DNA from: Ramlibacter aurantiacus
GTDB taxonomy: Bacteria; Pseudomonadota; Gammaproteobacteria; Burkholderiales; Burkholderiaceae_C
Direction of reading: 5' to 3'
NCBI RefSeq assembly: GCF_016722895.1
Contig: NZ_JAEQNA010000001.1
Location: 1,550,001 to 1,614,000 of the forward strand
DNA: 64,000 nucleotides
A model generated the notes under the pieces. The model had not been told where the DNA came from. It saw nothing but the letters and a program-made list of their open reading frames with translations, and searched no databases. This document shows positions 17,995-26,878 of the stretch, one piece after another. Each line of letters starts with the position of its first letter. Position 1 is the stretch's first letter. The position numbers and the translations under genes were made by a program.

Positions 17995-18380
17995 GCGCAA
18001 GCTATCGCCGCGCGCCGCGCGGCTTCACGCTCATCGAACTGCTGGTGGTGCTGGCCATCGTCGCCACCCTGCTGCTGCTGGTGGCACCCCGGTATTGGGG
18101 CCATGTGGACACCGCCAAGGAAGCCGTGCTGCGCGACAACCTGCGCGGCACACGCGAAGTCATCGACAAGTTCTACGGCGACCACGGCCGCTATCCCGAC
18201 AGCCTGGACGAGCTGGTCGACAAGCGCTACCTGCGCGCCCTGCCGGTGGACCCGGTCACTGGCAGCGCCACCACCTGGACGGTGCTATCGCCGCCGGCGG
18301 GCTACGAAGGCCAGGTGCATGACCTGCGCAGCGGCGCGCCAGGCACGGGCAAGGACGGGAGCAGCTATGCCGACTGGTAG
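17988..18380 (+). CDS. Pseudopilin (GspG-like, third copy)
   Basis: A 130-aa pseudopilin starting [11 protein letters not shown], with prepilin site [20 protein letters not shown], Glu +5 and the following [21 protein letters not shown]. The C-terminal half ([30 protein letters not shown]) is compatible with a GspG fold. It overlaps the preceding gene by 7 bases and the following one by 14, so all three are translated as a block. Which of the three is the major subunit is unclear. Confidence 0.88.
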   Translation: MVSASYRRAPRGFTLIELLVVLAIVATLLLLVAPRYWGHVDTAKEAVLRDNLRGTREVIDKFYGDHGRYPDSLDELVDKRYLRALPVDPVTGSATTWTVLSPPAGYEGQVHDLRSGAPGTGKDGSSYADW

Positions 18381-18927
18381 GCGCCGACCGGCGCGCAGCC
18401 AGCACGGGTTCACCTACCTGGCCTTGCTCATCGCCTTGGCGGTCATCGGCCTGTGGGCGACGCAGAGTCTGGAGATGGGCGCGAGCGCAGCCCGGCGTAA
18501 TGCGGAGCGGGAACTGCTGGCGATCGGAGGCGATTTCGAGAGAGCCTTGCGCAGCTACGCCAACCTGCCGCCCGAACGTGGCGCTGGGGCAGGCGTTCCC
18601 ACACCGGGCGCTCGCGGCCCCCGTGAACTGCAAGACCTGCTGCGCGACCCCCGGGTGCCCGGCATCCGGCGCCACTTGCGGCGCGTGCCGCACGACCCGC
18701 TCACCGGGCGCGCCGAGTGGGGCCTGGTGCGCGACGAGGCGGGGTTCATTGTTGGCGTGCATAGCCTGGCGTCGGGGAGGCCGATTCGGCAGGTGAAGGT
18801 CGAGGGAGCGTCGGCGCTCTCGACGAGCCAGCTGGCCGACTCGTATGCGGACTGGGTGTTCGGGCTGGGCCATCGGGTGGCACAGGCGAATCGACCTGCG
18901 GCCGGGGAAAGTCGGAAGGCCAAGTAA
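18367..18927 (+). CDS. Atypical minor pseudopilin lacking Glu +5
   Basis: A 186-aa protein starting [13 protein letters not shown]. Its prepilin-like N-terminus reads G|FTYLALLIALAVIGLWA, so the conserved Glu at +5 is replaced by Ala. Loss of Glu +5 is the hallmark of tip pseudopilins such as GspK, but the rest (ELQDLLRDPRVPGIRRHLRR, HDPLTGRAEWGLVRDE) is closer to the GspG-like genes in the locus. It overlaps the preceding pseudopilin by 14 bases and is the last gene of the operon. Probably a minor or tip subunit. Confidence 0.8.
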   Translation: MPTGRRRPARSQHGFTYLALLIALAVIGLWATQSLEMGASAARRNAERELLAIGGDFERALRSYANLPPERGAGAGVPTPGARGPRELQDLLRDPRVPGIRRHLRRVPHDPLTGRAEWGLVRDEAGFIVGVHSLASGRPIRQVKVEGASALSTSQLADSYADWVFGLGHRVAQANRPAAGESRKAK

Positions 18928-18984
18928 GGTGAGCCGCTTGCCCTCGGAGCCGCGTAGCGACGGGACCAGGTAGAGGGTGGTGAA

Positions 18985-19052
18985 TGGGGTAATCCACCGT
19001 CAATTGGGGTAAAACAGGCCCAGATTACCCTAATCCACAGTAGCATTACCCC
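18985..19052 (+). promoter_or_regulatory. Repeated GGGGTAAT/TAATCCAC motifs before the Fic gene
   Basis: Between the filament operon and the Fic gene are GGGGTAAT (18986-18993), GGGGTAA (19006-19012), ATTACCC (19024-19030) and ATTACCCC (19045-19052), forming nested inverted repeats. TAATCCAC also occurs twice in direct orientation (18990-18997 and 19031-19038). The last copy ends 23 bases before the Fic ATG. The layout suggests an operator, perhaps bound by the winged-helix end of the Fic protein itself, but that is inference. Confidence 0.45.
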
Positions 19053-19075
19053 GTTTACGCTGCTCAGCTTCTTCC

Positions 19076-20137
19076 ATGCACTCCCTCGCGCCAGACCACC
19101 TTGCCAAGTTGCGCTTCGACGCGCGGCAACTGGCGACGCTGCGCGCGTTGGGTGAGTACCGCGGGAAGCAACAACTCTTTGTCGTCCAGTCACCCGAACT
19201 GTTGAGCGACCTGCGGCAGGTTGCCGTGGTGGAATCCACGGAGTCATCGAACCGCCTCGAGGGAGTCACGGTGGCCGCGCACCGGCTCAAGTCACTGGTG
19301 CTCAGGCATGCCACCCCGCAGAGTCGGTCGGAGCAGGAGGTGGCGGGCTATCGCGACGCATTGGATCTCATCCACGAGAGCGGCGAGCAGATGCCGTTTT
19401 CGGAAGGCACCGTCCTGCAGCTCCACCACATCCTGTACCGCTACATGCCCCAGCCGGGCGGGCATTGGAAGGCGACGAACAACGACATCATCGAGCGACA
19501 CCCCGACGGCAGCTCGCGCATACGGTTTCGCCCGGTCGCCGCGCATCTCACGCCCATTGCCATGGCCGAGATGATCTCGCGCTACCGCTCGGCACTGGAC
19601 CAGCACCTGGCTGACCCGTTGGTGCTGGTGCCGCTGGTCATCCTCGACTTCCTGTGCATCCATCCCTTCCCGGACGGCAACGGCCGCATGGCGCGGCTGC
19701 TGACCTTGCAGTTGCTCTATCACTTCGACTATGCCGTGGGCCGGTTCATCAGCCTGGAACGCATCTTCGAAGAATCGAAGGAGAGCTACTACGAAACGCT
19801 GGAGGCCAGCTCCCGGGGCTGGCACGAGGGCACCCACGACATCGCCCCCTGGCTCGACTACTTCTGGGGCGCGCTGCTGCGCGCCTACAGGGAGTTCGAG
19901 GAGCGGGTGGGCACCATCGAACGCGGACGCGGCGCCAAGGGTGACCGGGTGCGCGCGGAAATCCTCAAGCGCCAGCGGCCCTTCTCCATCTCGGAGATCG
20001 AGGAAGCCTGCCCCGGCGTCAGCCGCGACATGGTGCGCGTCGTGCTGCGTGCCATGAAGACTGAAGGAGTCATTGCCCCAACGGGCAAAGGTCGTGCAGC
20101 GAAATGGTCGCGGATGAAGGTTGAGGGACAAGCCTGA
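19076..20137 (+). CDS. Fic family protein with winged-helix C-terminus
   Basis: A 353-aa class II Fic protein. The N-terminal inhibitory helix motif S58-NRL-E62-G fits [S/T]xxxE[G/N], and the Fic core motif HPFPDGNGRMAR begins at His196, complete with catalytic His, metal-binding Asp and anion-binding Arg. Fic enzymes transfer AMP (or another nucleotide part) to protein hydroxyls. The C-terminal 70 residues (FSISEIEEACPGVSRDMVRVVL) look like a winged helix, common in Fic proteins that sit next to DNA-processing genes. Its TGA is followed directly by the ATG of the helicase gene, so the two are almost certainly cotranslated. GC and codon use are lower than in the filament operon. Confidence 0.93.
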   Translation: MHSLAPDHLAKLRFDARQLATLRALGEYRGKQQLFVVQSPELLSDLRQVAVVESTESSNRLEGVTVAAHRLKSLVLRHATPQSRSEQEVAGYRDALDLIHESGEQMPFSEGTVLQLHHILYRYMPQPGGHWKATNNDIIERHPDGSSRIRFRPVAAHLTPIAMAEMISRYRSALDQHLADPLVLVPLVILDFLCIHPFPDGNGRMARLLTLQLLYHFDYAVGRFISLERIFEESKESYYETLEASSRGWHEGTHDIAPWLDYFWGALLRAYREFEERVGTIERGRGAKGDRVRAEILKRQRPFSISEIEEACPGVSRDMVRVVLRAMKTEGVIAPTGKGRAAKWSRMKVEGQA

Positions 20138-22723
20138 ATGCAACGAGCTCTGACGCCACATCAAAGCCTTTACTACGCTTGGCTGCTGACCCGGCGCGCG
20201 GCGGGCGACTCCGTGGAGGCGCTGGCATCCACCCTGGTTGACGCGCAGGTCCACCTCAACCCTCATCAGGTCGAGGCGGCCTTGTTCGCCTGCGCCAATC
20301 CGCTGTCGCGTGGCGTCATCCTGGCCGACGAAGTCGGGCTGGGGAAAACCATCGAGGCCGGCTTGGTGATCTCGCAGCGATGGGCCGAGCGCCGCCGTCG
20401 AATCCTGATCATCGTGCCCGCCAACCTGCGCAAGCAGTGGCACCAGGAGTTGCAAGACAAGTTCAACCTGCAGGGCGTGCTCCTGGAGGCCAAGAACTAC
20501 AACGCCATTCGCAAGCAGGGCCGCCAGAACCCGTTCGAAGGGTCGGCCGGTCCTGTCATCTGCTCCTACCAGTTCGCAAAAAGGAAGGCGGTGGACATCC
20601 AGGCTGTCAATTGGGACCTGGTGGTGCTGGACGAAGCGCATCGACTGCGCAACGTCTACAAGACCAGCAACGTGATCGCCAAGACGCTGAAGGACGCCTT
20701 GGCCCACGTGCATTCCAAAGTGCTGCTGACCGCGACGCCGCTGCAGAACTCGCTGCTAGAGCTCTACGGGCTCGTCAGCATGATCGACGACCGCGTCTTC
20801 GGTGACATCGACAGCTTCCGCTCGCAGTTCACCGGCCAGTCCAGGGAACAGGCGTTCACCGCCCTGCGAGCACGCTTGGCCACCGTGTGCAAACGCACGC
20901 TGCGCCGCCAGGTTCAGCATTACGTGCCATACACGGCACGCCGGGCCATCGTTCAGGAGTTCACCCCGTCGCACGAAGAAAAAGAGCTCTCCAGCCTGGT
21001 CGCGGACTACCTCCGCCGGCCCAACCTCAAGGCGCTGCCAGAAGGACAACGGCAGCTTATCTCCTTGGTGCTGTGGAAGCTGCTGGCCTCATCGACCCAC
21101 GCCATCGCCGGCGCGCTCGAAACCATGGCGACGCGGCTGCAGGGTGAACTCGACAAGTCTCCCGACCTTGCCGACCTGATGGAATCCCTGGACGACGACT
21201 ACGAGTCCCTTGACGAAACCGCTGACGAGTGGGACGCACAGCCAGCCTCCACGGCATCGACTGCAACCAGCGAACGAGACGCAGTCGCTCAGGAAATTGC
21301 CGAGCTGCGGCGCTTCAAGAACCTGGCGACCCACATTCGCGAGAACGCCAAGGGCGCGGCACTGCTGACCGCGCTGGATAAGGCATTCGCCGAGCTGGGT
21401 CGCCTCGGCGCCGCCCAGAAGGCCATCATCTTCACCGAGTCCAAGCGCACGCAGGAATACCTGCTGTCCCTTCTGGCCGACACGCCCTACGGCGAGGGCA
21501 TCGTCTTGTTCAATGGCACAAACAGCGATGCCCGGGCACAGGCCATCTACGCCGACTGGATCAAGCGCCACGCAGGGTCCGATCGCATCACTGGATCCAG
21601 AACCGCGGACACGCGCGCGGCGTTGATCGAGCACTTCAAGGAACGCGGCACGGTGATGATTGCCACCGAAGCGGGTGCCGAGGGCATCAACCTGCAGTTC
21701 TGCTCGCTGGTCATCAACTATGACCTGCCATGGAACCCGCAACGTATCGAGCAACGCATCGGCCGCTGCCACCGCTACGGTCAAAAGTTCGACGTGGTGG
21801 TGGTGAACTTCGTGGACCGCAGCAACGAAGCGGACGCCAGGGTGTACGAACTTCTGGACCAGAAGTTCCAGTTGTTCGAGGGCGTGTTTGGCGCCAGCGA
21901 CGAGGTGCTTGGCGCAATTGGCTCCGGCGTCGATTTCGAGAGGCGTATCGCAGAGATCTATCAGAACTGTCGCGACCCGGAGGCTATCAAGGCCAGCTTC
22001 GAGCAGTTGCAGCGAGACTTGTCTGGCGAGATCAGTGAGGCCATGGTCAAGACGCGCCGAATCCTGCTGGAGAACTTTGATGAAGAAGTTCAGGAGAAGC
22101 TGCGCGTCCGAGCAGCGGACAGCCAGGAGGCACGATGCAAGTACGAACGCATGCTGCTGGCAATGACGCGGGCCGAGCTGGCCGACTGCGCTCTCTTCGA
22201 TGACGACGGCTTCGTGCTTCAGCGCCTTCCTGCCGGCACACCGAGCGACGTTGCCTTGGGGCGATACGAGCTACCCAGCACCGCCGGCGACGCGCATCTC
22301 TATCGAATTGGCCATCCGCTCGCGGAATGGGTGACCCAGCAGGCGAAGAACCATGAGCTTGCCGGCACCCGGCTCGTCTTCGACTACGACGCACACGGCG
22401 CCCAGATCAGCACCCTGAAGCCGTATCGCGGCAGGTCGGGCTGGCTCACCTTGAAGCTGGTGTCGGTCGAGGCACTCGGAAAGGAAGAACAGCGTCTGTT
22501 GGTGGCGGCCATCACATCCGACGGCGAACCCTTGGCGGAAGACGATCCTGAAAAGCTGCTGCGCCTTCCCGCTACGGTGCAGCCGGCCGAGCAGGCGCAT
22601 GCGGAACTATCCCTGCTCAGCGCGGAGGTGGCTAGTGGCTCACATGCAGAAGGAAGCTCTCAGATCAACGAGCGAAGCTCGTCACCGGATGACCTTGCTG
22701 GCAGTAAATCAGCGTCTCCTTAA
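20138..22723 (+). CDS. SNF2-family helicase-like ATPase
   Basis: An 861-aa superfamily 2 ATPase of the RapA/SNF2 type. Walker A is ADEVGLGKT (about residues 63-71), motif II is DEAH (about 165-168), motif III is LLTATPLQNS, and the C-terminal helicase half has IIFTESKRTQEYL, ATEAGAEGINLQF and motif VI QRIEQRIGRCHRYGQ (about 535-549). Such stand-alone SNF2 proteins occur in defence loci (DISARM-like, type III-like) and repair contexts. It starts directly after the Fic stop. The last 30 or so residues (EGSSQINERSSSPDDLAGSK) are low complexity, and I do not see the long charged coiled-coil tail many relatives carry, so the 3' end may have been lost by rearrangement with the adjacent Rhs debris. 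Confidence 0.88.
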   Translation: MQRALTPHQSLYYAWLLTRRAAGDSVEALASTLVDAQVHLNPHQVEAALFACANPLSRGVILADEVGLGKTIEAGLVISQRWAERRRRILIIVPANLRKQWHQELQDKFNLQGVLLEAKNYNAIRKQGRQNPFEGSAGPVICSYQFAKRKAVDIQAVNWDLVVLDEAHRLRNVYKTSNVIAKTLKDALAHVHSKVLLTATPLQNSLLELYGLVSMIDDRVFGDIDSFRSQFTGQSREQAFTALRARLATVCKRTLRRQVQHYVPYTARRAIVQEFTPSHEEKELSSLVADYLRRPNLKALPEGQRQLISLVLWKLLASSTHAIAGALETMATRLQGELDKSPDLADLMESLDDDYESLDETADEWDAQPASTASTATSERDAVAQEIAELRRFKNLATHIRENAKGAALLTALDKAFAELGRLGAAQKAIIFTESKRTQEYLLSLLADTPYGEGIVLFNGTNSDARAQAIYADWIKRHAGSDRITGSRTADTRAALIEHFKERGTVMIATEAGAEGINLQFCSLVINYDLPWNPQRIEQRIGRCHRYGQKFDVVVVNFVDRSNEADARVYELLDQKFQLFEGVFGASDEVLGAIGSGVDFERRIAEIYQNCRDPEAIKASFEQLQRDLSGEISEAMVKTRRILLENFDEEVQEKLRVRAADSQEARCKYERMLLAMTRAELADCALFDDDGFVLQRLPAGTPSDVALGRYELPSTAGDAHLYRIGHPLAEWVTQQAKNHELAGTRLVFDYDAHGAQISTLKPYRGRSGWLTLKLVSVEALGKEEQRLLVAAITSDGEPLAEDDPEKLLRLPATVQPAEQAHAELSLLSAEVASGSHAEGSSQINERSSSPDDLAGSKSASP

Positions 22724-22726
22724 ATC

Positions 22727-23053
22727 TCAGCGGTGCGTGTGAGTAAACAGGCACTCAAGGGTTTCATCGCTGCATCGGCGCACTTGAACAGTAAAGTTGT
22801 CCATCAGAGCTCGATTCCACACGGGGATAAAGCCTGGCAGCCGCAGCGCCTGCATACCTCGCCACCAGTAACAATCCCGATCTCGGAACGTACGTTTGGT
22901 CTGGCGAAACTGGCGCTCATTCTCCAGGAACCGCTCAATTCGACTACCGACCTCCCCGTCGGCAACCACACAGAACGGCTCCCGCGACTTTGTAATCTGC
23001 ACCACCGCGTCGTAATCCAATGCGAGAAGTTGCTCGTAGTCGAACGTCCGCAT
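22727..23053 (-). CDS. Small protein of unknown function
   Basis: A 108-aa protein starting MRTFDYEQLLALDYDAVV at ATG 23053, with a GGGGA purine tract upstream. It has no signal peptide or TM and contains a Trp/Cys-rich stretch (FRDRDCYWWRGMQALR). It converges on the helicase gene, separated by 3 bases, and lies downstream of the displaced Rhs toxin and immunity pair on the same strand. GC is lower than average. It could be another orphan immunity gene of the Rhs cluster, but this rests on position only; no family is recognised. Confidence 0.55.
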   Translation of the reverse strand: MRTFDYEQLLALDYDAVVQITKSREPFCVVADGEVGSRIERFLENERQFRQTKRTFRDRDCYWWRGMQALRLPGFIPVWNRALMDNFTVQVRRCSDETLECLFTHTHR

Positions 23054-23396
23054 ATTTAGTCCCCCAGTGCCGCAACGCACGAGATAAGCGCTGCCGTACA
23101 CATTGCTATCAGCGGTGGTTTCAGAGGGGTGGGGCACGCCGGATGTTTGGCTGCACTCATGCATGCGTCAAACATCTTTTTGCATGCGCCCCCCCTTCCT
23201 CCGGATCGTTCGGAGGACGCGGACTACTCGGCACACGCGGGTCCAGGACAGGTTGACGAACCTCCGGGGGCCCGTCCCGCCATGAATCAACGTTCAGCGG
23301 TGGATAACTCATGTTCACCGGTGGGGCCGGCGGGTTGCAGGGCACTAGCGCAGACGTGGAATGTGCATGCCTGGGTGCTGTTCCAGCTGCAGCTCG
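23054..23396 (+). other. Intergenic stretch without a credible gene
   Basis: A 343-base gap between two minus-strand small genes. The short open frames are Pro/Ser-rich and have no start signals. The only structure noticed is a near-direct repeat, gttcagcggtgg (23292-23303) and gttcaccggtgg (23313-23324), 21 bases apart. It may be the remnant of a lost gene or mobile element. Confidence 0.4.
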
Positions 23397-23705
23397 CTAC
23401 CGAAGGCTGGAGCCATCAGGGTTAATTGCTTCTGCATCCCTTCTCGTCGGGTAGTAGACCTTTTTATCTTCTAGGTCGTAGAAAATGATCCCATGGATGC
23501 CCTGGGAAAGAGCCTTCTGAACAGGCCGTTTCCAGATATTTTTAAAAGCAGCATCCAGCTTCTGAGGCTCAACTCTTTCGTAGACCTCGTCGATAAAAGC
23601 GATGTCAGTCCCCTCAGGGAAGATCAAGGCAAATTCGTCATCTGTCGCCGCGAAGATGTCGTACACACAATTCCGCGCACCGTCTATGACCTGGATATTC
23701 TTCAT
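23397..23705 (-). CDS. Probable immunity protein for the displaced Rhs toxin
   Basis: A 102-aa soluble acidic protein starting MKNIQVIDGARNCVYDIFAA. The start lies 2 bases after the stop of the Rhs remnant with the toxin tip, the standard place for a cognate immunity gene. The pattern (NCVYDIFAATDDEFALIFPEG, then GIHGIIFYDLEDKKVYYPTR) resembles small proteins I recall next to Rhs and other polymorphic toxins, though I cannot name a Pfam family with certainty. No TM or signal is seen, so it would act in the cytoplasm, fitting a cytoplasmic nuclease-type toxin. Confidence 0.75.
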   Translation of the reverse strand: MKNIQVIDGARNCVYDIFAATDDEFALIFPEGTDIAFIDEVYERVEPQKLDAAFKNIWKRPVQKALSQGIHGIIFYDLEDKKVYYPTRRDAEAINPDGSSLR

Positions 23706-23707
23706 GA

Positions 23708-26122
23708 TTACCGCCTCGGCTTGACGTTTCGATAATCTCCCCCGGGGGTCTGCACATCCCAATGTGGACCGCCATGCCCTCTACCACCTTGTCCAGTAGG
23801 GCACCAGACATCTCCCTTCGCATCTTGCCAGCCCCAGCCGGATCCTCCCTTCCCAGGGTTGGGATTCGGCACCCAGTTTTCGCCTCCCTTAGGGTCTTTG
23901 AAGCCATCCGCTTCCGTTGGCTTCCCAGGCGCCTTTGGCCCATTCGGGTCGTACGCATTCTCCGGCGGTTTCGCCAGCATCGGCCCGAACACATTCCATC
24001 CGACCCATGCACCAACACCCGCTCCGATGATCCCACCCGCGACCGTTCCAACAGGGCCGAAAGCAGTGCCTGCGACAGCACCGCCCCATGCTCCCGCAAC
24101 AGGGTTCAGCCCATCCGGATCCGTGTAGCTGAGCGGTCTGCCACCAACATACGCAAACTCGTTCGGCCCACCCTCCAACCCAATCGGATCCCTGGATATG
24201 AACCTCCCGATCACCGGGTCGTAATACCGAGCCCGGTAGAAGTAGAGCCCCGTCCCTTCATCGTTCTCCCGGCCGGTGTACTGCAGCGTGTTCTCGCTCG
24301 CGTCGCCACCCACAGGCGCAGTCTCGCCATACGGGCTGTACGCGTAGCCCGCCTCCACGCTCTGGTCCTCTCGCGTGAGGGCCAACACGCTGCCCAGAGC
24401 ATCGGTAATGTGGGTGCGCACCATCGGCGCTTGGCCTTGCCGGCTCACGATGCGAGCGATGACGTCGTCAAGGCCGATGCCGGTGAGCAAAGTCGCTGCG
24501 ATTCGGCCGTCTCTCACTTCGCCAATCGCCTGCAGCCCCTCGTACACGTACTGCGTGCTGCGGGCCTGGCCTTCGACGGTGATGGTGCGTGCAATGCGCC
24601 TTCCACCCGCGTCGTAGCTGTAGCTGGCCTGCACGTTTTGCGGCATGCGAAGCAGGCCGATCAAGCGGTTGCGGCTGTCCCACTGGTAAGTCGTTTGCTC
24701 CGCTGGGTCAGCAACATTGCTGCGCTTCATGAGGCTGCCATTCGCGTCGTACTCGAAGGCCCACGTCTTGCCCAGGGTCGTGAGTTCGAGCAGGCGGTCG
24801 GCGCTGTCGTACCTGGCCTGCATGGGCGTGTCGCTTTTCGATGAGCCGTTGAGCAAGGTGCGGCCGATGCGTTGGCCGGCGGGGTCGTACTGGTAGTCAA
24901 TCTGCTCGATGACGCTGCCGTCGGGGCGGGTGTAGGCGAGCTGCGTGAGACGGCTGGCGGCGTCGTGGGTGAAGCGTTGAACGATGCCGTTGGGTAGTTG
25001 ACGCTCGATGAGCCGGCCTCGGTTATCCCATTGCCAACGAGTGACCTGCTCACCGACACCGCTGTGGGCCAGCGGCTTCGTGCGTTGCTCGATGAGCCGG
25101 CCCAGCTTGTCGTAGGCGTAGTCGGTGATGTCGATGGGGGTGCCATCGCGCAGCACCTCGCGCCGGGTGACGCGATCGAGCAGACTGTAGCTGTAGCGGA
25201 TCTCCAGCTTGCCGGCTGCGGTGGTGTGCGTCGTTGCGGCCAGGCGATCGAGCTCGTCCCAGGTATAGCTCCAGCGACTGGCCGGCTCCGCCGATTCAGC
25301 GATACGGCCCAGGGCGTCGTAGCGATGCGTCTGCACGCTGCCGTCGGCGTGGCGGATTTCCTCGACGCGCCCGTCGGCGGTGTAGCCGATGGATGTGGTC
25401 TGTCCTTTGCGGTCGGTGATGCTGGTCAGTCTGCGCAGTTCGTCCCAGGCGTAACGGGTGGCCGCGCCGACCGCGTCGACGCGTTCGGTGAGCGAGCCCT
25501 TCTCGTCGTAGCGATACCGCTCGATGACCACCCCTGCCGCATTAGCCACCTCGCTCACGCGCCCGCCCTCGTCATAGCGCAGCGTGGAAGGCTGGCCCAA
25601 GGCGTCTGTCCGTTGCGTGAGTTGGTCACGGCGGTTGTAGTCGAGCTGGGTGCTGTAGCCCAGGGGGTTGGTGTGGCTGGTCGATCGGCCCACCGCATCG
25701 TGCTCGATTCGCGTCTGGTTGCCCAGCGCATCGGTAATGGCTTGCAGATCGCCCGCGTCGTTGTAGCCGTAACGCCGCTCGGGCGCGGCCAAGTCGGCAC
25801 CGCTGGCGATGAGCTGGCCTCGGGCGTCGTAGGCGTAGCTGGTGCTGCGGCCCAAGGGGTCGGTGGCTTTGGTGAGCTGGCCGTGGCGCGGGTCGAGCTT
25901 GCGCCGTGGAAGCGCGGGTCTTCCGCGCTGCGGTAGCCAGCGCTGCCGTCGTCGATGAAGTTGATGCGCCGCGCACCGGGCAGTACCAGGCGCTTTTGCG
26001 GGCCGGCAAAGGGCAGGAAGACGATGTCGTAGTCGGACGTCCAGCCGTAGCCGAAGCTGGCCACGGTGCCGCCCCGGTTGTTGAAGAAGTCCACCGGGTT
26101 GTAGCTCAGGCCGGTGTCGATG
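23708..26122 (-). pseudogene. 5'-truncated, internally deleted Rhs copy with displaced toxin tip (Ntox37-like)
   Basis: The part from 25895 down to about 24160 matches the YD-repeat core of the large Rhs gene colinearly (constant offset of 3993 bases, no indels seen). The part 25896-26122 matches 30964-31190 of that gene, so 1075 bases are missing between them and the two parts are in different frames. There is no N-terminal region. After the core (YYDPVIGRFISRDPIGL) comes a different tip: a Gly-zipper hydrophobic stretch (VGTVAGGIIGAGVGAWVGW), then a terminal domain ending GHGGPHWDVQTPGGDYRNV. That pattern recalls polymorphic toxin type 37 (Ntox37). A reading frame stays open to 26176, so a partial product is possible; more likely it is an orphan tip kept for recombination. 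Confidence 0.8.
24160..25895 (-). repeat. Rhs core duplication, truncated copy
   Basis: This block is a near copy of 28153-29888 inside the large Rhs gene, at a constant offset of 3993 bases. Differences are scattered substitutions. It provides long homology for recombination that would exchange toxin tips or delete the intervening DNA. Confidence 0.85.
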
Positions 26123-26176
26123 CAGCCTGGAGGGCGTTAGGCCGCGTCTCGAAAGCTTGGCGGTGTGCAAACTCAC

Positions 26177-26794
26177 CTACGCTGTCGCCGTTCCGCCTTG
26201 AGTGGCATCAGATTCTGTCGGATAGGTGAAGTCTGATGCCGAGCCTCCCGCAAGGCAGTTGCCAATCAGCGTCCACTCCAGCTGGTCGAGTGTTCTGGCT
26301 CCGAAAAACCACAACTCGCCGATGTTCTCCGGCATCTGAAGTTCGTTGATCCGCACAATTTCATCCCGGTTTAGATGCACCGCGACTACCAGATCATCCG
26401 ACTCGGTGTATTTGGAGAGCTTACCCAACTCGTTTTGCAGCGTTTGCGCACGCGGCAGAAAGCGCGGCACCCACTCTTTAAGCTGTATTTTGACGAAGTG
26501 AGAAGCACCGTCTTTATTGTAATGCGCCACCACGTCGAAGCTTGAATCCTCAATCAGCGCAAAATGCACGGGCGTTCCGAGGCGCTGAGAAATGCCGTAG
26601 CAAAACAGCGCCGCCTGCCGGCCTTCACGGTACCGCTTCAGCTTGTTTGTTCGAAGTGAGGCTACCGGGTATGACATCTGATCCAGCGGAAGTTCGAGCG
26701 CAATCCGCCGATAACCAATCAGGATCTCGCGAGGACAAAACCAATCCCTCTTCGCCCACTCTCGAGGTACGCGACCGGCCTTTTCGAAGCCCAT
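26177..26794 (-). CDS. Hypothetical protein inside the Rhs tip array
   Basis: A 205-aa protein starting MGFEKAGRVPREWAKRDWF, with an AGGCGGGA purine tract upstream. No signal peptide or TM. A central stretch, FDVVAHYNKDG followed by FVKIQLKEW, has the spacing of a PD-(D/E)XK nuclease core with Gln in place of the second acid; this is suggestive only. The C-terminus is Ser/Thr/Gly-rich. GC content is clearly lower than in the flanking Rhs core. It lies between a degenerate Rhs fragment (26879-27130) and the truncated Rhs copy, where toxin or immunity cassettes collect, so it may be an orphan effector-related gene. Confidence 0.6.
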   Translation of the reverse strand: MGFEKAGRVPREWAKRDWFCPREILIGYRRIALELPLDQMSYPVASLRTNKLKRYREGRQAALFCYGISQRLGTPVHFALIEDSSFDVVAHYNKDGASHFVKIQLKEWVPRFLPRAQTLQNELGKLSKYTESDDLVVAVHLNRDEIVRINELQMPENIGELWFFGARTLDQLEWTLIGNCLAGGSASDFTYPTESDATQGGTATA

Positions 26795-26878
26795 ATCTCT
26801 ATCCCGCCTAAGAGAACCAAATAAGCGACTGGCCGCCTCTCGCTTGCCAGCACAATCGCCCCCCGCGAAATAACCCCA

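Noticed and set aside
23292..23324. Near-direct repeat gttca(g/c)cggtgg as an insertion-sequence end
   Set aside because: Two short copies only; no transposase fragment, terminal inverted repeat or target duplication seen.
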